A stretch of 64,000 bases of DNA from Dendrophyllia cribrosa (Eukaryota > Cnidaria > Anthozoa > Scleractinia > Dendrophylliidae): NCBI GenBank assembly GCA_024195265.1, contig JAJLRJ010000005.1, positions 19,028,036-19,092,035 on the forward strand, read 5' to 3'. Position 1 is the stretch's first letter, and every line of letters starts with the position of its first letter. A program made the position numbers and the translations under genes. The notes beneath the pieces were generated by a model. It did no database searches. It saw nothing but the letters and a program-made list of their open reading frames with translations, and was not told the DNA's origin. Below are positions 1 to 13,800 of the stretch, piece by piece.

Positions 1-1420
1 GTAAATCCTTGGCAACCTAGGTCCTGGGTACCTTAACGTAACTTATGTCTGGTTATGTTGACTTATGAATGCAACAAAACCTCATCTTACTAAGAAAAAT
101 CACCAAAAGTTAAAAAAGTACTTTTTTTCTGGAAAAAGGAATTACAAGGAATTACAAGGAATTACAAGCCTTTGGACCATCAACTTTTGTTGGAGTGCGC
201 GACATCGTCGCGACTCCTCGCGTCCACGGAATTTTATGCAAACAGATTTGGCGCCTTCAGCCACGTTTGCCGCGAATAATTTGAACATTTTTTGATTGGT
301 CGTTCGTAATTATATGCCTGCGAGAATGTCTGATTGTTGTCTGTCAATTTTAGGGGCGTGCGTGTGGGCGGAAGAGACCGAACAATAGCGTGTCTACAGG
401 CGTTATTTTTTCTTTTCCCTCCCCGTGCGTGTCTCGCGCTTCGTGCTCGTGTCTCGCGCTACGCGCTCGCGCCCTAAAACCCGCTTGAGCGCCCCAATAA
501 CGCCTGTTATGCAGGCTATCCATGAATGACAATATGCGCATGTAACACGATACAGACACGATGCAGTGCTACTTGATCGTTCAATTCCTGGTCACTTCCG
601 TTTTATTTAACTGAAATACTATACTCTGTAATCAAAGAATGTACACAAGAATATTTTCAGCCTAAACTCGGCAAGAAATAGAATATCCAGCCTGGGCATG
701 GAAAATAAACATTCTTATAAATAAGAAAGAGTGTAGTTGCAATTTAGTCACAGAACATAATCATACAAAAAATAGAAAACAAGACAGAAAACTTCGTGGG
801 TAGCCTGTGCAGCAGGCGCTAGATAGGGGAGGGTGAAGGGGATTCCGGCGCGCGCGAAGCGCGTAGAGGGAGCGCGAAGAAAGTTTCCTTCCGCCTGCTT
901 CCGCCTTAACCGCGGTCAAACGAGAGAAATTCGCAAAAGTTAAGCAAAGTACTTAAAAGTTAAGGTTGTCATTTTCGCTGTTTAAAATTTAATATATTGC
1001 CAATACACTGTCAATTTACCAAACGTTTTAAAAGTTTACTAAAAAAGTTCTAATCATTTAAATACTATGAACTGCAGAATTGTCGGCGCAATTTGCCAAC
1101 ATAATTTCTGAGAAAAGCTCATTATTTTAAGAAAAATTAAACGATAGTAACGTCAACTAATTTTTTTATTCATCCTTTCCCATATTTCCATTTGATATTA
1201 AATAACATTCCACTTAACAAAACGAAAAACGCCTCGGACGTTTGACTGCGGTGGAGCTTCCGCCCCTTCCGTTGCATTTCCGCGCTCTCCGAGGCTCTCT
1301 ACGCGCATCACACGCGTGCCTTATTTCTATATTCCTTTTCCCGTTCTTGCACCTGCCACACAGGTTACTTTATGGTTTGTTAAAAGACTTCATTACAATA
1401 AAGATACAAGCCCGTTAAGC
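1..1420. other. No gene recognised; short repeats
   Basis: No convincing coding sequence was seen. There is a short tandem repeat of GGAATTACAA near 138-168. At 380-520 a GC-rich stretch contains repeated TCTCGCGCT words and an inverted pair around the motif AATAACGCCTG. Another copy of a GTAGCCTG...CAGGCG motif lies near 801-822. These resemble dispersed repeats. The 3' flank of the minus-strand hydantoinase-like gene would lie here. Confidence 0.5.
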
Positions 1421-1852
1421 TTATTTTTCTCCTTGTTTACAATAAAATGTTTTGTCAATTTTTGCTTCAGGGATGGGATGGTGTTCCTTGTATTCTGCGA
1501 TGGGACTGTACTTAATATCTTGATATCCAAACACCGCTGGTCCGACAGTCGCCAATCCCTGCGGGGTGGCCCACTGTGGAGAGCAAGGCATGGCGATGGC
1601 AGCCACTCGCAAACCATAACGAACTTCCTCTGTTGTGATTGGCTGACCTGTGTCTTCATCCACCAAAGAGATCAGATCAGGAACTGTGGCTACAATCTTG
1701 CCTTTGGTTCCGTCAGGTCTGAGGATGTAAGCCACGTAGTTCTCATTCTGGAACTCGATGCCGAGATTTACTCCATTGAATCGCGCCGAGCCCTCAATTG
1801 TTAATGTTCCTCTGTCGAATCCACCTTCAGTTACTCGGCGTGTATCAGCGAT
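1421..1852 (-). CDS. Minus copy exon 12: DUF917 C-terminal part
   Basis: Begins after a TTTCAG acceptor with ATCGCTGAT and ends in TAA. It encodes 143 residues, closely matching plus-copy exon 12 over the core but differing in its first 20 codons and in its tail, which is 11 residues longer and ends in a lysine-rich stretch. Confidence 0.85.
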   Translation of the reverse strand: MADTRRVTEGGFDRGTLTIEGSARFNGVNLGIEFQNENYVAYILRPDGTKGKIVATVPDLISLVDEDTGQPITTEEVRYGLRVAAIAMPCSPQWATPQGLATVGPAVFGYQDIKYSPIAEYKEHHPIPEAKIDKTFYCKQGEK

Positions 1853-4800
1853 CTGAAACAACAAAATCTTTCCACCTCAGCTTGGACATTCAACTTACTG
1901 GTTTGCATACTTCTCTTTACAGCAAGTTACAATCTTGGACACAACTCGTTGAGACAGTAGTGTTTCCGCGCGCAAGACAATCGTCAGTCTAATGTCCTGT
2001 CAAAAAACACATTCATCGAAGCCCTCCCCTCCCCCCCCTCCGTTCAATGTTGCTTAAAAGGGTTGCTTAAAAACAGTTCTGTCCGAGATTGTAGCGAGAT
2101 AATAGAGCGGTTTTCAATTGAGTGTCGTAAAACCAAAACCAAAGTCATCACTCTGGCCAATCACAACAGATACAGACAATCCAATAAACCAATCAGAGCT
2201 AAAAGTAAATAAATGTCGTCGGCGCCAAGTGCGGGAAAATGCGTGCGAATAAATCACGATTGGTTTTGTTATGGTCAATTATGGGTTTTGAGCTGTGAGT
2301 CACTGTAACTGCTATGGGACTGGGTAGCAAAAGATCCTCAGGCCTTTCCCCCCCAACCTATCTTCATTAAAGTGAAAGTGGATGTATAGTACTGTTGTGG
2401 ACATTGGTCCAGGACATTATGCAGTGGGGTTCTGTTTACTTTGATTGGGTGAGAGTTTGTTTATCATGAATATAGCTAACTCCTGCTGCCTCGATTAAAT
2501 TCCATTTTTAAAGCTTTTGAGTGCTATCTCCCAAATTAACCTGTTCCCTTTAGATACTGCTGTGGTTTTTGTTCTATGTACTGGGTATCAAATAATTGCT
2601 AACCCAATTCACTATTCGGCGCTTGAATGGTTGAGATCGCAGGAGTTTACTGCTGCTGAAGAGTGATGTTGTACAAAAAATAACAACTCAATGGTGGTAC
2701 AGTTGTAGTAAAAATAAAAATTTCATCTAATTTATCCAATGCTACTAACGCAATCTTTTAAAAAAAAAAAGTAAAAAAAGCTTTCGGTGTTATGTATTCG
2801 TAATGAACGGGACAGAAATCGAACTATAAATGATTTCCTCAATTACTTTGATCTTGACTTCCAAAACAAATGAACCTTGTGTCTGAAAGCAGATCACGCG
2901 CAAACACCAACATGTTTGTTGAGCGCTTCCATAGAACGCTCAAGGAAGTTTATCTAGAAAAAAAAAACTGTCGCGTTGATCACCTGTTATTCAAGCTTCG
3001 AAAAATATCCCGAGATAAGGCTTTTGAGCAGCTTTTTAAAGCTGAGAAGGGCAAAAACACCGTGAGACAACGTGAAAGTATCAAGCGGCACAAACAAGGG
3101 GAATTAGTGAAGAAGGAAGCGGTTCACAAGCAGGATGAGGACTTGGAATGGAATGATGGAATGTTCAGTCGGCCTCTAAGACAGGAACTGTGCATCATGT
3201 GAGAAAAATTAGTTCAAGTTGCTCGTGTGTGTTGAATTGTTCTTCCTGTGATGTTTGCGTGCATACCTTCGAATGTTCTTGTGCTGATTATTCTACAGTC
3301 CTTTGATTAAACGTTGTCATTGATCGGTCTTACCCCTACGCGACCAGACCGAAAGGGAGTATGGGTAAATTAAAATGCATGATTAATTATTCTCTATCGC
3401 GTTTACAATGGAGAACAAAACTCACGTTTGTCTTCGCGTGTTATGCAAAGACAACAAGAGTCGCTTCGATACATATTCCGTTAAGGACGTTCCGTATTTT
3501 GATAACGTGCAGTTGTTGAATGTAAATTGATTTCTCTCCATAATCCTTTTCGGTCTGGTCGCGTAGGGATGAGACTGATCAATGACAACGTTTAATCAAA
3601 AGACTGCTCCCATATTCACTTTGTTAACATCCTTTACCCAAAAACCATAGCCACTGATTTAGGATTACCCGTTACAGACTGAGCAAGAGACCACCAGTGA
3701 CAATGACATAGAGAAGTTCTAAACGTGAGAACTTAACTTGTCTAATCTTATCCAACAGGACAAAAAGCTCCAGGACAGCAAACAACTGGCTGACCTCAAA
3801 TGAATAAATCTATACTAGAAATACGTGTCTCGCAGAACCTCGCGAAGCTCGGGGAGGATGCACTGCAAAATTTTAGCGATGTGAGAGGGAGAGATGGAAT
3901 TTCTGATTTAAATGGAGAGGTTGGGTTGCTTGCTGGCAATGGCCCCAAAATTTAAAGTTGAGACATTTTCGTTCCCAGTCTCTTCCATTTAAATTGTACT
4001 TCCTAAAATAAAATAAATGAGAGCTGGTGCTGGTCAGTTTTGGGTTTCGAGCTGTGGGTCGCTGTAACTGCTATGGGACTGGGTACCAAACAATCCTCAG
4101 GCCCTTCCATTCACCCCCCCCCCCCCCGCCACCTATCTTCATTAATTTTTGTCAGACAGAAGGAAAATTGGTCTGAAAGTGAATGTACATGGTTTCAGGA
4201 CAATATGCAATGGTGTTCTGTTTATTTTGATTGTCTCAATTAAATTCCATTTTTGAAGCTTGTGAGTGCTATCACCCAAATTAACCTGTTCCCTTTAGAT
4301 GCTGCTATAGCTTTTGTTCTATATACTGGGTATCAAATAATTGGTAACCCAATTCTCTATTCACTTGAATGGTTGAGATCACAGGTTACTGCTGCTGTAA
4401 AGTGATGTTATCCAAAAAATAACAACTCAATGGTGAAAGTGGCATGAGATTCTCCAGCAGTTTGGATACTGGTCATGGGAATTACAAAATTGATTACAAA
4501 ACATGAATATTCAAGATGAAGCAACAGATTCTCACAAATACTATAAGCAATGTATAGGGACCTGGATGGAGAATTCGTAGGTTAAGACCAGAACTAAGGC
4601 CTTCTTGACCAGTAAGCCCCTTTAAAAATCTCTAAACCAAAATTAATTTGTTGATGTACATTCTCCTTACTGGTGTCAATACAGTTCACATAGCCATATA
4701 ACTACAGTGAATTTGTATTCAATTTTCAGACAACTCATGTTGAAGGTGATCAGGTTCTCAGTTTGCACAATCTATGTACTTGCTCGTACACTGATATTGT

Positions 4801-7800
4801 GAGGAGATTTAAGATACTGATCACCGTTCCAATACTAAATGTGAAGCAGTAATGTTGATGTGTCATGTGTTTACCTACATGTATAAAGCTGCTACAGATT
4901 AGATGGTCATGATTGTTAACAGAAAATTGTTTTTTGCTAACAAAATGTTTTTATCCAAATTGTAAAGAGAAATTCTCCTTACTAAACCATTCGAATGTTA
5001 TTTCTTATTGAACTATTTTATGAAGAATGCTGTAAACTCAAGATACCGTATACGTATTTATAAAATGCTCAAGGAAATGCGCGCGCTATGATTGGTCAAA
5101 CCGAGTTCATTATAACTCGATAAAGCACGCGCGTGACGTAAGATTCATTAAAACCGTTTTCATTTTATAAAAGAAATAAAAAAACTTGTTCCTCGTGCAT
5201 TGTTGAGTTATATAAGCACTTGGGAATTTTTAAGAACACCCGAGAAGTGCGAAAAGCACTCGCCTTCGGCTCGTGCTTTTCTGCACTTCTCTCGTGTTCT
5301 TAAAAATCCCCGCGTGCTTATATAACTCAATAATGCACTCAGCGCGTTTTTTATTTCTTTAACAAAGCACATTTCACTCACTGTTCATTCACAGACAACC
5401 ATGTAAATGTTGTATATTTGGGAAATAATTTCCACCTTTGTGATTTGTAGTTTTGATCATTTATCTGTAGTTTTGATCATTTAAAAAGTTCCTTAGTGAC
5501 CTTAGTGAAAATATCAATAAACATCAAATTACAGAGAATAAAGAAAAATAAAGAGAATTATTTTTCAGTGTTTGATTATCCTCTCAGTAGTTTAGCCACT
5601 TAAAATCTTTTTTTTTTTGCAAAAGCCGGTGATTTGAGCTACATTTCTTAATCGCTCTTCTTCTCTGAGCCTTTCCTGTAATCAGTGTTTGCTTTTCCCT
5701 ACCGTCTCAGGTATGAAAGATATTTCGTCACGAGTATTTGGCTGATCGTGTATAAATTCTTGCCGCCCTTTCGTTGCGTCTACAAACAGAATCATTTTGT
5801 CCAACACTTCCAGTCGGTGTCGCCTCTCCTGATCGGTTTCGTTCAGAATTCTAATGGCGGCAATCGGTCAAGGCGTTTGAACCTAGTCAAACGGTGTGCC
5901 TGGGCTGTTCGAAGTCTTTGTAATCTATGCTCTCGTTGTCTCTTCGTTGCTCGATCGCGCTGAATTTCAAGTCACCGTTCAGCGGAGTTTCGGTGGTTAA
6001 TTTTCTCGGACAAGGATTTCCAGCCACCTGTTGAATCCAGCGTTGTTGTGTTTGCTGTTCTCTCTCATTTGCATCAGAAATTGGTTGTGTTTCACGAAAG
6101 GTAAACATTTTTTCACAGAGTAAACGGCCGTCGGAACGGCCGCCATGAATAAACATGAGAGTGCGCCATTGTCAGCGGTCGCGATTTTTGTTGCCAGGCA
6201 ACTGCCGGACACCATCAAGTATATAAATATATATATATATATATCTGTCTGATTTTAAGAAAAGGCACCTCACAAAAAGTGAAAATTGAAGGTTTGATGT
6301 CACTTCAAATGTACAGGGGCACCCAACGAACAATCTTTGGTAAAATACATTACAGTATTCAAATAAATTAAAATAAATGATAAAAAAGCATTTCCAGGTG
6401 TTCTTCTACATAGAAAACGTTTTCAATTTAGTAAAAAAAAGGGAGTTAAAACAACAAGCGCGTAAAAAACAACATCACATACGAAAGCTTTGAACAGTTT
6501 ACAGAAAGAATTAATGATAACAAACAGTTAAAATGCACCGTAAGTAAGCTTCGAGGTAATTCTAGGTTTTACCTTGAGGTAAATGTAACGCCCTGAGTTG
6601 TAACTTGTTAACGTTAGCAGAAACCACTTTCGCGCTAACTACAGAAGAGATCTGGAAAAGAGTCTTTTTCATAGGAATTATCACGTGTCCATGACGTCGT
6701 AATATTCAAATCAAAGTGGGAAAGTAACGATGGTCGATCGATCTTGAAGCCACTCTCGAAACTTACATTTGGCTTTGAGCTCCTGTGGTCAATTTTATTT
6801 TCTTTGTTCGCCACATTTGTGCCCGTCTGGTGGTTGAAGGACATCATTAAGTCCGGAAACCCGTAAGTCACTAGCACCTTTCAAAGAAACGAGCGGTGTT
6901 TTGCTTTTCGACTGTCGAATAGTGCTGATGTTGGCACTCTTGCGGCCGTTCACAGTCGGTAGGCAAGCCGATCCAGACGGAGTCTAAAAGCACGTCTTGT
7001 NNNNNNNNNNNNNNNNNNNNNNNNNNNNNNNNNNNNNNNNNNNNNNNNNNNNNNNNNNNNNNNNNNNNNNNNNNNNNNNNNNNNNNNNNNNNNNNNNNNN
7101 NNNNNNNNNNNNNNNNNNNNNNNNNNNNNNNNNNNNNNNNNNNNNNNNNNNNNNNNNNNNNNNNNNNNNNNNNNNNNNNNNNNNNNNNNNNNNNNNNNNN
7201 NNNNNNNNNNNNNNNNNNNNNNNNNNNNNNNNNNNNNNNNNNNNNNNNNNNNNNNNNNNNNNNNNNNNNNNNNNNNNNNNNNNNNNNNNNNNNNNNNNNN
7301 NNNNNNNNNNNNNNNNNNNNNNNNNNNNNNNNNNNNNNNNNNNNNNNNNNNNNNNNNNNNNNNNNNNNNNNNNNNNNNNNNNNNNNNNNNNNNNNNNNNN
7401 NNNNNNNNNNNNNNNNNNNNNNNNNNNNNNNNNNNNNNNNNNNNNNNNNNNNNNNNNNNNNNNNNNNNNNNNNNNNNNNNNNNNNNNNNNNNNNNNNNNN
7501 ATTTTACTACTGAATTACATCTAAACAAAAGACGTTTTAAGTAAAGTACATTAAGTAGACAATTTCACTGAACAGAGGAGTAAATTTTTGCGGTTATATT
7601 TTTTTTTGCGGATCGTGTAAAAAGAAAACGCAAATACTCAGTGCCGCACGGTTTTAGGGGGAAGTAACGTATTTGAACATAGACCAAGGTTAATTCTTGG
7701 TTCAATACTTAAAGGATATTTTATCTTTGAATTCATGAAGAGTTATAGCTTTAGAGTGGAGTTTGCTTGTAGAAATATAGTAACGCATAAATAAAAAGAG

Positions 7801-10800
7801 TAAAGTTGAATTTGATAGTAACGTTTTTGCCATGTTGACTGGACATGATCCCGAACAAAGTTTGTTCAGTTCATGCAGGAGAGAAGCCTGTTAATTGAGT
7901 CATTGAACCATTGAACCAATACGGTAAAGCAGTACCATGAGATGCGAGCGAGTCAATGAGATTCGTGAATTGTGTGATATTAATGGCACCGCGGCAGAAC
8001 GCACTGCGCATGAGTAGAAAACTGAGCATCCGGTGAATTACGCATTTCCGGTGACATACTGTAATCCCATGTAAATGTTGTAGTTAATTTTTTTTATCTC
8101 AGGTAATTTTTATTTTTCCATTGTTTTTGGGTATGGTAATATATGCTGATGAATTTGAAACAAAGGAAAAACAAAAATTACCTGAAATAAAAAATGAACT
8201 ACAACATAAACAACATAAAACTCCCGTACCGCGAAGTTTGAAAACAAAAAGTAAGAGTTATAAAACAAAGGTAGAGAAAAAGTTTATTTCGTTGAAAAGT
8301 TTTTTCATCGTTCAAGTCTCAAGCGTTTGCACCAAGGGGTTTGGAGTTTGCACCAACAACGAAATATGAACAAATAATTTTTGCATCGCATTTTTTCACA
8401 AAAAACAAGTCTTCACTCCATCTCGAAATGTATTCATGCAAGAACCGATCGTGTACGTACCATAATTTTCTTCGGTTTTGGTCCTTTCATCATTGCATCT
8501 AGAAAATCTAGGTCTGTTGGTTCATGCAGAAGTGTTGTTTTATGCTGTTCGCATCGATGTTGACTGGTAGTTTAACGGACCGGAAGTGCTTGAAGTTTAC
8601 GCATGCGCAAACGTTCTGCCGCGGTGCCGATATTAATATATCGTTAACGGTGGTACCGTAAGGAAAACGTCAGATTTAAAGTGCCACTGCGATCAAATTT
8701 TTGATTTTAATTTTTTACATCTTCGTGTACAACTAGACTTTCTTACTCATCTTGCCAAATTTCAATCCATTACGAACATCTGAATTCAGAAGTCATTTTA
8801 TTTTAACATTTATGTCCGAGAATTTACGGCCGCCATTAATCAACCTTGTTCCAAGGCTTGGTTGCGAATGGGATAGAGTGACGTACTCAAAGGCTCAAAC
8901 ATACCTCGCACGGGTTGAAATTATAATAACAATAAGTATTGAAAATCACGCGAAAAGCAACAAAAACATTGGACTTGTTCTTCGTGCAATTTTCTATGCT
9001 GATTATAATTTATAATTTTTATTATAATTTCAACCCGTGTTAAAATAGAGTGACTTCTGATGTTCGTAATGGATTGAAATTTCGCAAGATGAGTAAGAAA
9101 GTCTAATATTTAATTGTACACGAAGATGTAATAAAATGAAAATCAAAAATTTGATCGCAGTAGCACTTTAACGTAATACACACACAAAATATCCTACAAT
9201 ACGAGCCAGAAAATAATAATTCAAGGTTTTCCATACTTAGGCTCTCACTGCTTACACACCTCTCAACATCCCATCCCATACAATCCCCGGGGCTGGTCTG
9301 GCGATGGCTCGGTTCTAATGCGTTTGCATATGCTAATATGTTATTCCCTGAGCCTATTGGTTTGTTTGTTCATTTTTTGAAACCAAAAACTCAGTGGGAT
9401 ACTTAAGCATGCGCAGACGAATCGTACTGACCAGGCGAAAAATGATATGCCAGGTCAGGCTGAGAAGCAAAATTGGTGGGTTTGGGGACCAGAGTATAAA
9501 ATTAAGCAATTAACAAGTAAAATACCTCATAATATCTTGGACAAACGACGTTCGAAGCTCCTTTTAAAGTTTCCGATCGTTCTGGGTTTGCAAGAATGCT
9601 ACCTCCTCCAACAAGGATAACTAATTGATCTTCAGCACTGAGCTGTTGGGCGCCGATAGAAGACCCGCATTAGTTGTAGTTGGACAAGAGACACAAACGG
9701 CCCACACAGGCAGAGCTCAACGCGGTTTCTGTAGCACAAAGCTCTGCTTAAATTCAAGCAAATTATTTTCGCTGGGTTTTAGTTCTCAAGCTAAGTTTCT
9801 TCTAGACAGTAAAACGTTCAAAACTAGCGATTTTTTTCTGTGATTCTGTTTAAGTTGAGTAACTTCAATCTCTTTTTATTTAAAGGCTTTAATTTGAGCA
9901 AAAGTAGAATATGCAAACGTATATTTGAAAACTGGGGGGGGGGGGGGGGGGGGGGGGGTCTGGGATTGGCTGTACATGTTTAATAACTTCTCGTTTTATT
10001 TTAAAAGTGGAATATGCAAATGAAATTTTAAAACTAGAGGATTATCCGGCATTCTTTACATGTTGAGTAACTTCTCTTTTTATTTAAAGAAAATTGAACT
10101 ACATGATGCGTAATGACGAGTGAAGGAAAGGAAAAGAAAATTGAATTATCAGACTTGTTTGTTTAAGCAATCGCGGCTGATCCAGCCAAACATATTTTAG
10201 ACTGGTGAGGAGTCAGATTAAAAATTACAACAGTTGACATGATCTTAAAAATAAGCATTGCTTCAATCAATGAAACTGTATTGCTTTTATAAAGGCATAA
10301 AAATACCTTGACGCGATCAACTGCTGATTCAATCTTTCTTTGAATCTCCTTTAGCGCCCCAATCCTGATGTCTTCTGGGATTTGTTTTACTCTTTGCTTT
10401 TCCCCGATGTTGTTGCAGAAACCAGACGCGACAGCAATATCAGTTGATGTCATTGTTTTCCCCTTAAACACAAGGGCTTCAGAAGTCAACTTGTAACCAA
10501 CACTTTCAGGTCCAACTTTTATTCCGTCCTGGTGATCATACATAGAAACATAACGTAAGAATATCAATAAAAAATAAATGAAATTACCTTCATTTACCCT
10601 CGGTAAGGGTGTTTATAGCACAAGTGTTAGTGGGGTCGAGCATTTAAATAACAGAAACAAATACTTAAATTGAACATATATAACATGTTAAAGTGCACCT
10701 AACCCCAATTTTCTTTCTTTTAATCAACTCAATGTACGTTGAAAAGTCGAATAGTGAAATATTTCTTGTTGTTAACGTCGCGTTAGTGAGTTAGAGAGTT

Positions 10801-13800
10801 TTGAATTTACAAAATGCTAATTAGATGACGTCAAATCAAGACTTTACCATTATTTCTACTTCAATTTACAATACGCAGTTCACAGCTTAAGGATAATCAA
10901 TTTACGAAATACTAAATAAAAACTGTTAATAGTCAATTGATTTGTAAAAAATATTACTTGGAGGTGGAAACAAATAGTTGTATAATAAACGAGTCTTGAT
11001 TTGACGTCATCTTATTAACATTTTGTAAATTCAAACCTCTATAATTCACTAACGCAACGTTAAAAACAAGAAATATTTAACTATTCAACTTTTCAACGTA
11101 CATAGAGTTGATTAAGCGAAAAAACAATTTTGGGTTTAGGTGCACTTTAACCCTTTAAGCCCTAAGAGTGATCAGCATCAAATGTCTCCTTGTAATATTA
11201 ATGCCTTATCAATCAAAAAGGTCATGAGAATTAAGGACATTATCACACAAGATGAGTTCTCTTGATATCCAAACAATTTCTCCCCACTATTTCCATAGGA
11301 AATGTATAGGACTATGAGAATTTAAATTTTGATATTAAGGGTTAAAGGGTTAAAACTTCCAACTGTCCAGGAGGCAAACCAGTTTATTGACTTAATTTTA
11401 CAAGCGTGGCCGAGGAGTTGAACTGGGGACTACCATGAAACAACTCCAGCTAGTGGTCAGAGCGGAACTTGAACTCGGGGCCTCCGGATTTCAATTTCAT
11501 CCGGCGCTCTAACCCATCATAGTTTGTTCTATTAACTATGAACCCATACTTGTCCAATACTCTGACAAATTTATGCATAGCATTGTACTGTAATACATTG
11601 TGTTGTATCGTGCCGTTGAAGAATGTATTGTTAAACTATTGTTATGGTCATATATAACATTATGCGATATTGGTTATACATATGATATAAGTTACATTAT
11701 AAAATGCTCAAGGAAATGCGCGCGCTATGATTGGTTAAACCTAGTTCATTATAACTCGATAAAGCACGCGCGTAACGTAAGGTTCATTATAACCGTTTTT
11801 ATTTTATAAAAGAAATAAAAAAACTTGTTCCTCGTGCATTATTGAGTTATATAAGCACTTGAAAATTTTCAAGAACACTCGAGAAGTTCGAGAAGCACTC
11901 GCCTTTGGCTCGTGCTTCTCTGCACTTCTCTCGTGTTCTTAAAAATTCCCGCGTGCTTATATAACTCAAAAATGCACTCGGCGCGTTTTTTATTTCTTTA
12001 ATAAAACATCTTCCAAACTATTAAGGAGGTAGCAGCTAACTAGAGCATTTGATTACTACCATCTCTTATCAGATAAGCAACCTTTTGTCCATGATACCAA
12101 TTTTTTTTCGATCTGTTTTTTACCCAAATTTGTTCGCTTACTAGAGCTCTTGATTTTAAAGATTTGATTATAAAGTTACCTACTTTTTCTTGTCGCACTT
12201 TTGATCCGCCTCCAAGTCCCACGCTCAGTACATCAGGCATTCGGAAATTGGTATTCACACCTCCAATCTGTAGATACATCATAGGAAAGCTTAAATGGCT
12301 TTGATTCAATTTGCTCTTGCGGCTGCTACGCAGGGGAATTATAGCAATGGAACATGTATTTATCACGTCATGTGACCCCTTCCCCCCATTTCTTAGTTCT
12401 CTACAGTTTCAGTTACGCCCATAACGATTGCAAAATTTGTTTGTAATCACAGAAAGCCTTACTTGCTTATAATGAACAAAAATGTATTAATAAAAACTTT
12501 ATAGTTGTTTTAGTGCAAAAATAGAAAAATGCTTGTTCTAAAATGGCAATGTTGTTGCTATCTTGGAACGACATTTCATCGAAAAGTCAAGTCGGCTACG
12601 CCACCCAAGATTTTTTGAGCTGGGCTGCATATCTGGAACAACGAATTGATGTGATGAAGAGAAACGGGTAATGATCACAAAGCGCAACTCACCTTCACCC
12701 TTGTAGACGCTTGTCTTGGAAATCCTCCCTTGATTGCTCCCACATCTGTGGTTGTTCCTCCGATGTCAATCACTACTGCATCTTGGACTCCAGACAAAAA
12801 CCCTGCTCCACACATACTGTTTGTTGGACCTGATGCAATTGCGTAGACGGGAAGTTGTCGAATTCTCTCCGCACTGCGAAAAGTAAATACGTTCAACGAG
12901 CCGTCAATAGACACAGAAAAACCATGATAATTTAGATCGGAATGGCAACAACTGACCGGTCATTTCTCTTATTCCTGTCAGTCACCGACAACAGAATTAT
13001 TTACGACTCTAATCGGAACGACCCCACACTTTGCCAACTGGATATCTCTGAAACCATCTGTATGGCCATTGGTACATTGTAGGTCGCGCGTTGTAGGCCA
13101 AGTAGAAGAAAGTGGTTTAAAAAGACCCTTATGAACTCCAGAGGTTAACCCTATTCAGCCTGGGCTTTTTTTGAGTTCCTGAACCTGGGGGGGCACATTG
13201 TGCCCCCCCTTCGTAACTTCAAGAACATTAAGGCTATGACAATGAAACCTAGAGGGTACGTAGTACGTCCAAAAATGTCCCCTTTGCGGTCCGCACAATG
13301 GAACGATGACGTCATATGACGTAGTTATTAGGTAATTAGTTATACGACCGCCATCTTGGATCCGCCATCTTGGATTTCTGAAATTCTTCAAAACCTCTTA
13401 AAAACCGTCCAAATTGACGCAAGATAAATCAAAACCAATAAATAAACACTAAATGACGTAAAAAATATAAAAGTTATACCAATAAACATTGTTTTTCTTC
13501 ATTCAAAGGTACAAATATGCAAATATGCAAATATCAAAATCTTGTTGCCATGGAAACATCAAGTCACGTGATCAAAAAATTGTCATATGAAATTGTTGCC
13601 AGATAAATTTTAGGAAAAGTCACAAAGTTTGATGGCGTTTGAATACATATTAAAAAAGTTATGAATGTTGAAAGTTAGCGCGGGCACTTTGTGCCCCCCC
13701 CCCCCCCTCCCCCCTCCCAGGCCGAATAAGGTTAAGTTCGATTTCAAAACGCTCTGGTGAGCGAGGCTGGTGAATTAGTTAGAGCGTTTGCCTTCTACCA

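Noticed and set aside
1316..1804. 162-codon plus-strand frame
   Set aside because: It is the antisense of exon 12 of the minus-strand hydantoinase-like gene.
6950..7528. Long open frames across the gap
   Set aside because: They consist of N bases only.
11390..11516. tRNA gene on the minus strand
   Set aside because: Box A and box B are recognisable but the acceptor stem and anticodon arm do not form; better read as a SINE remnant.
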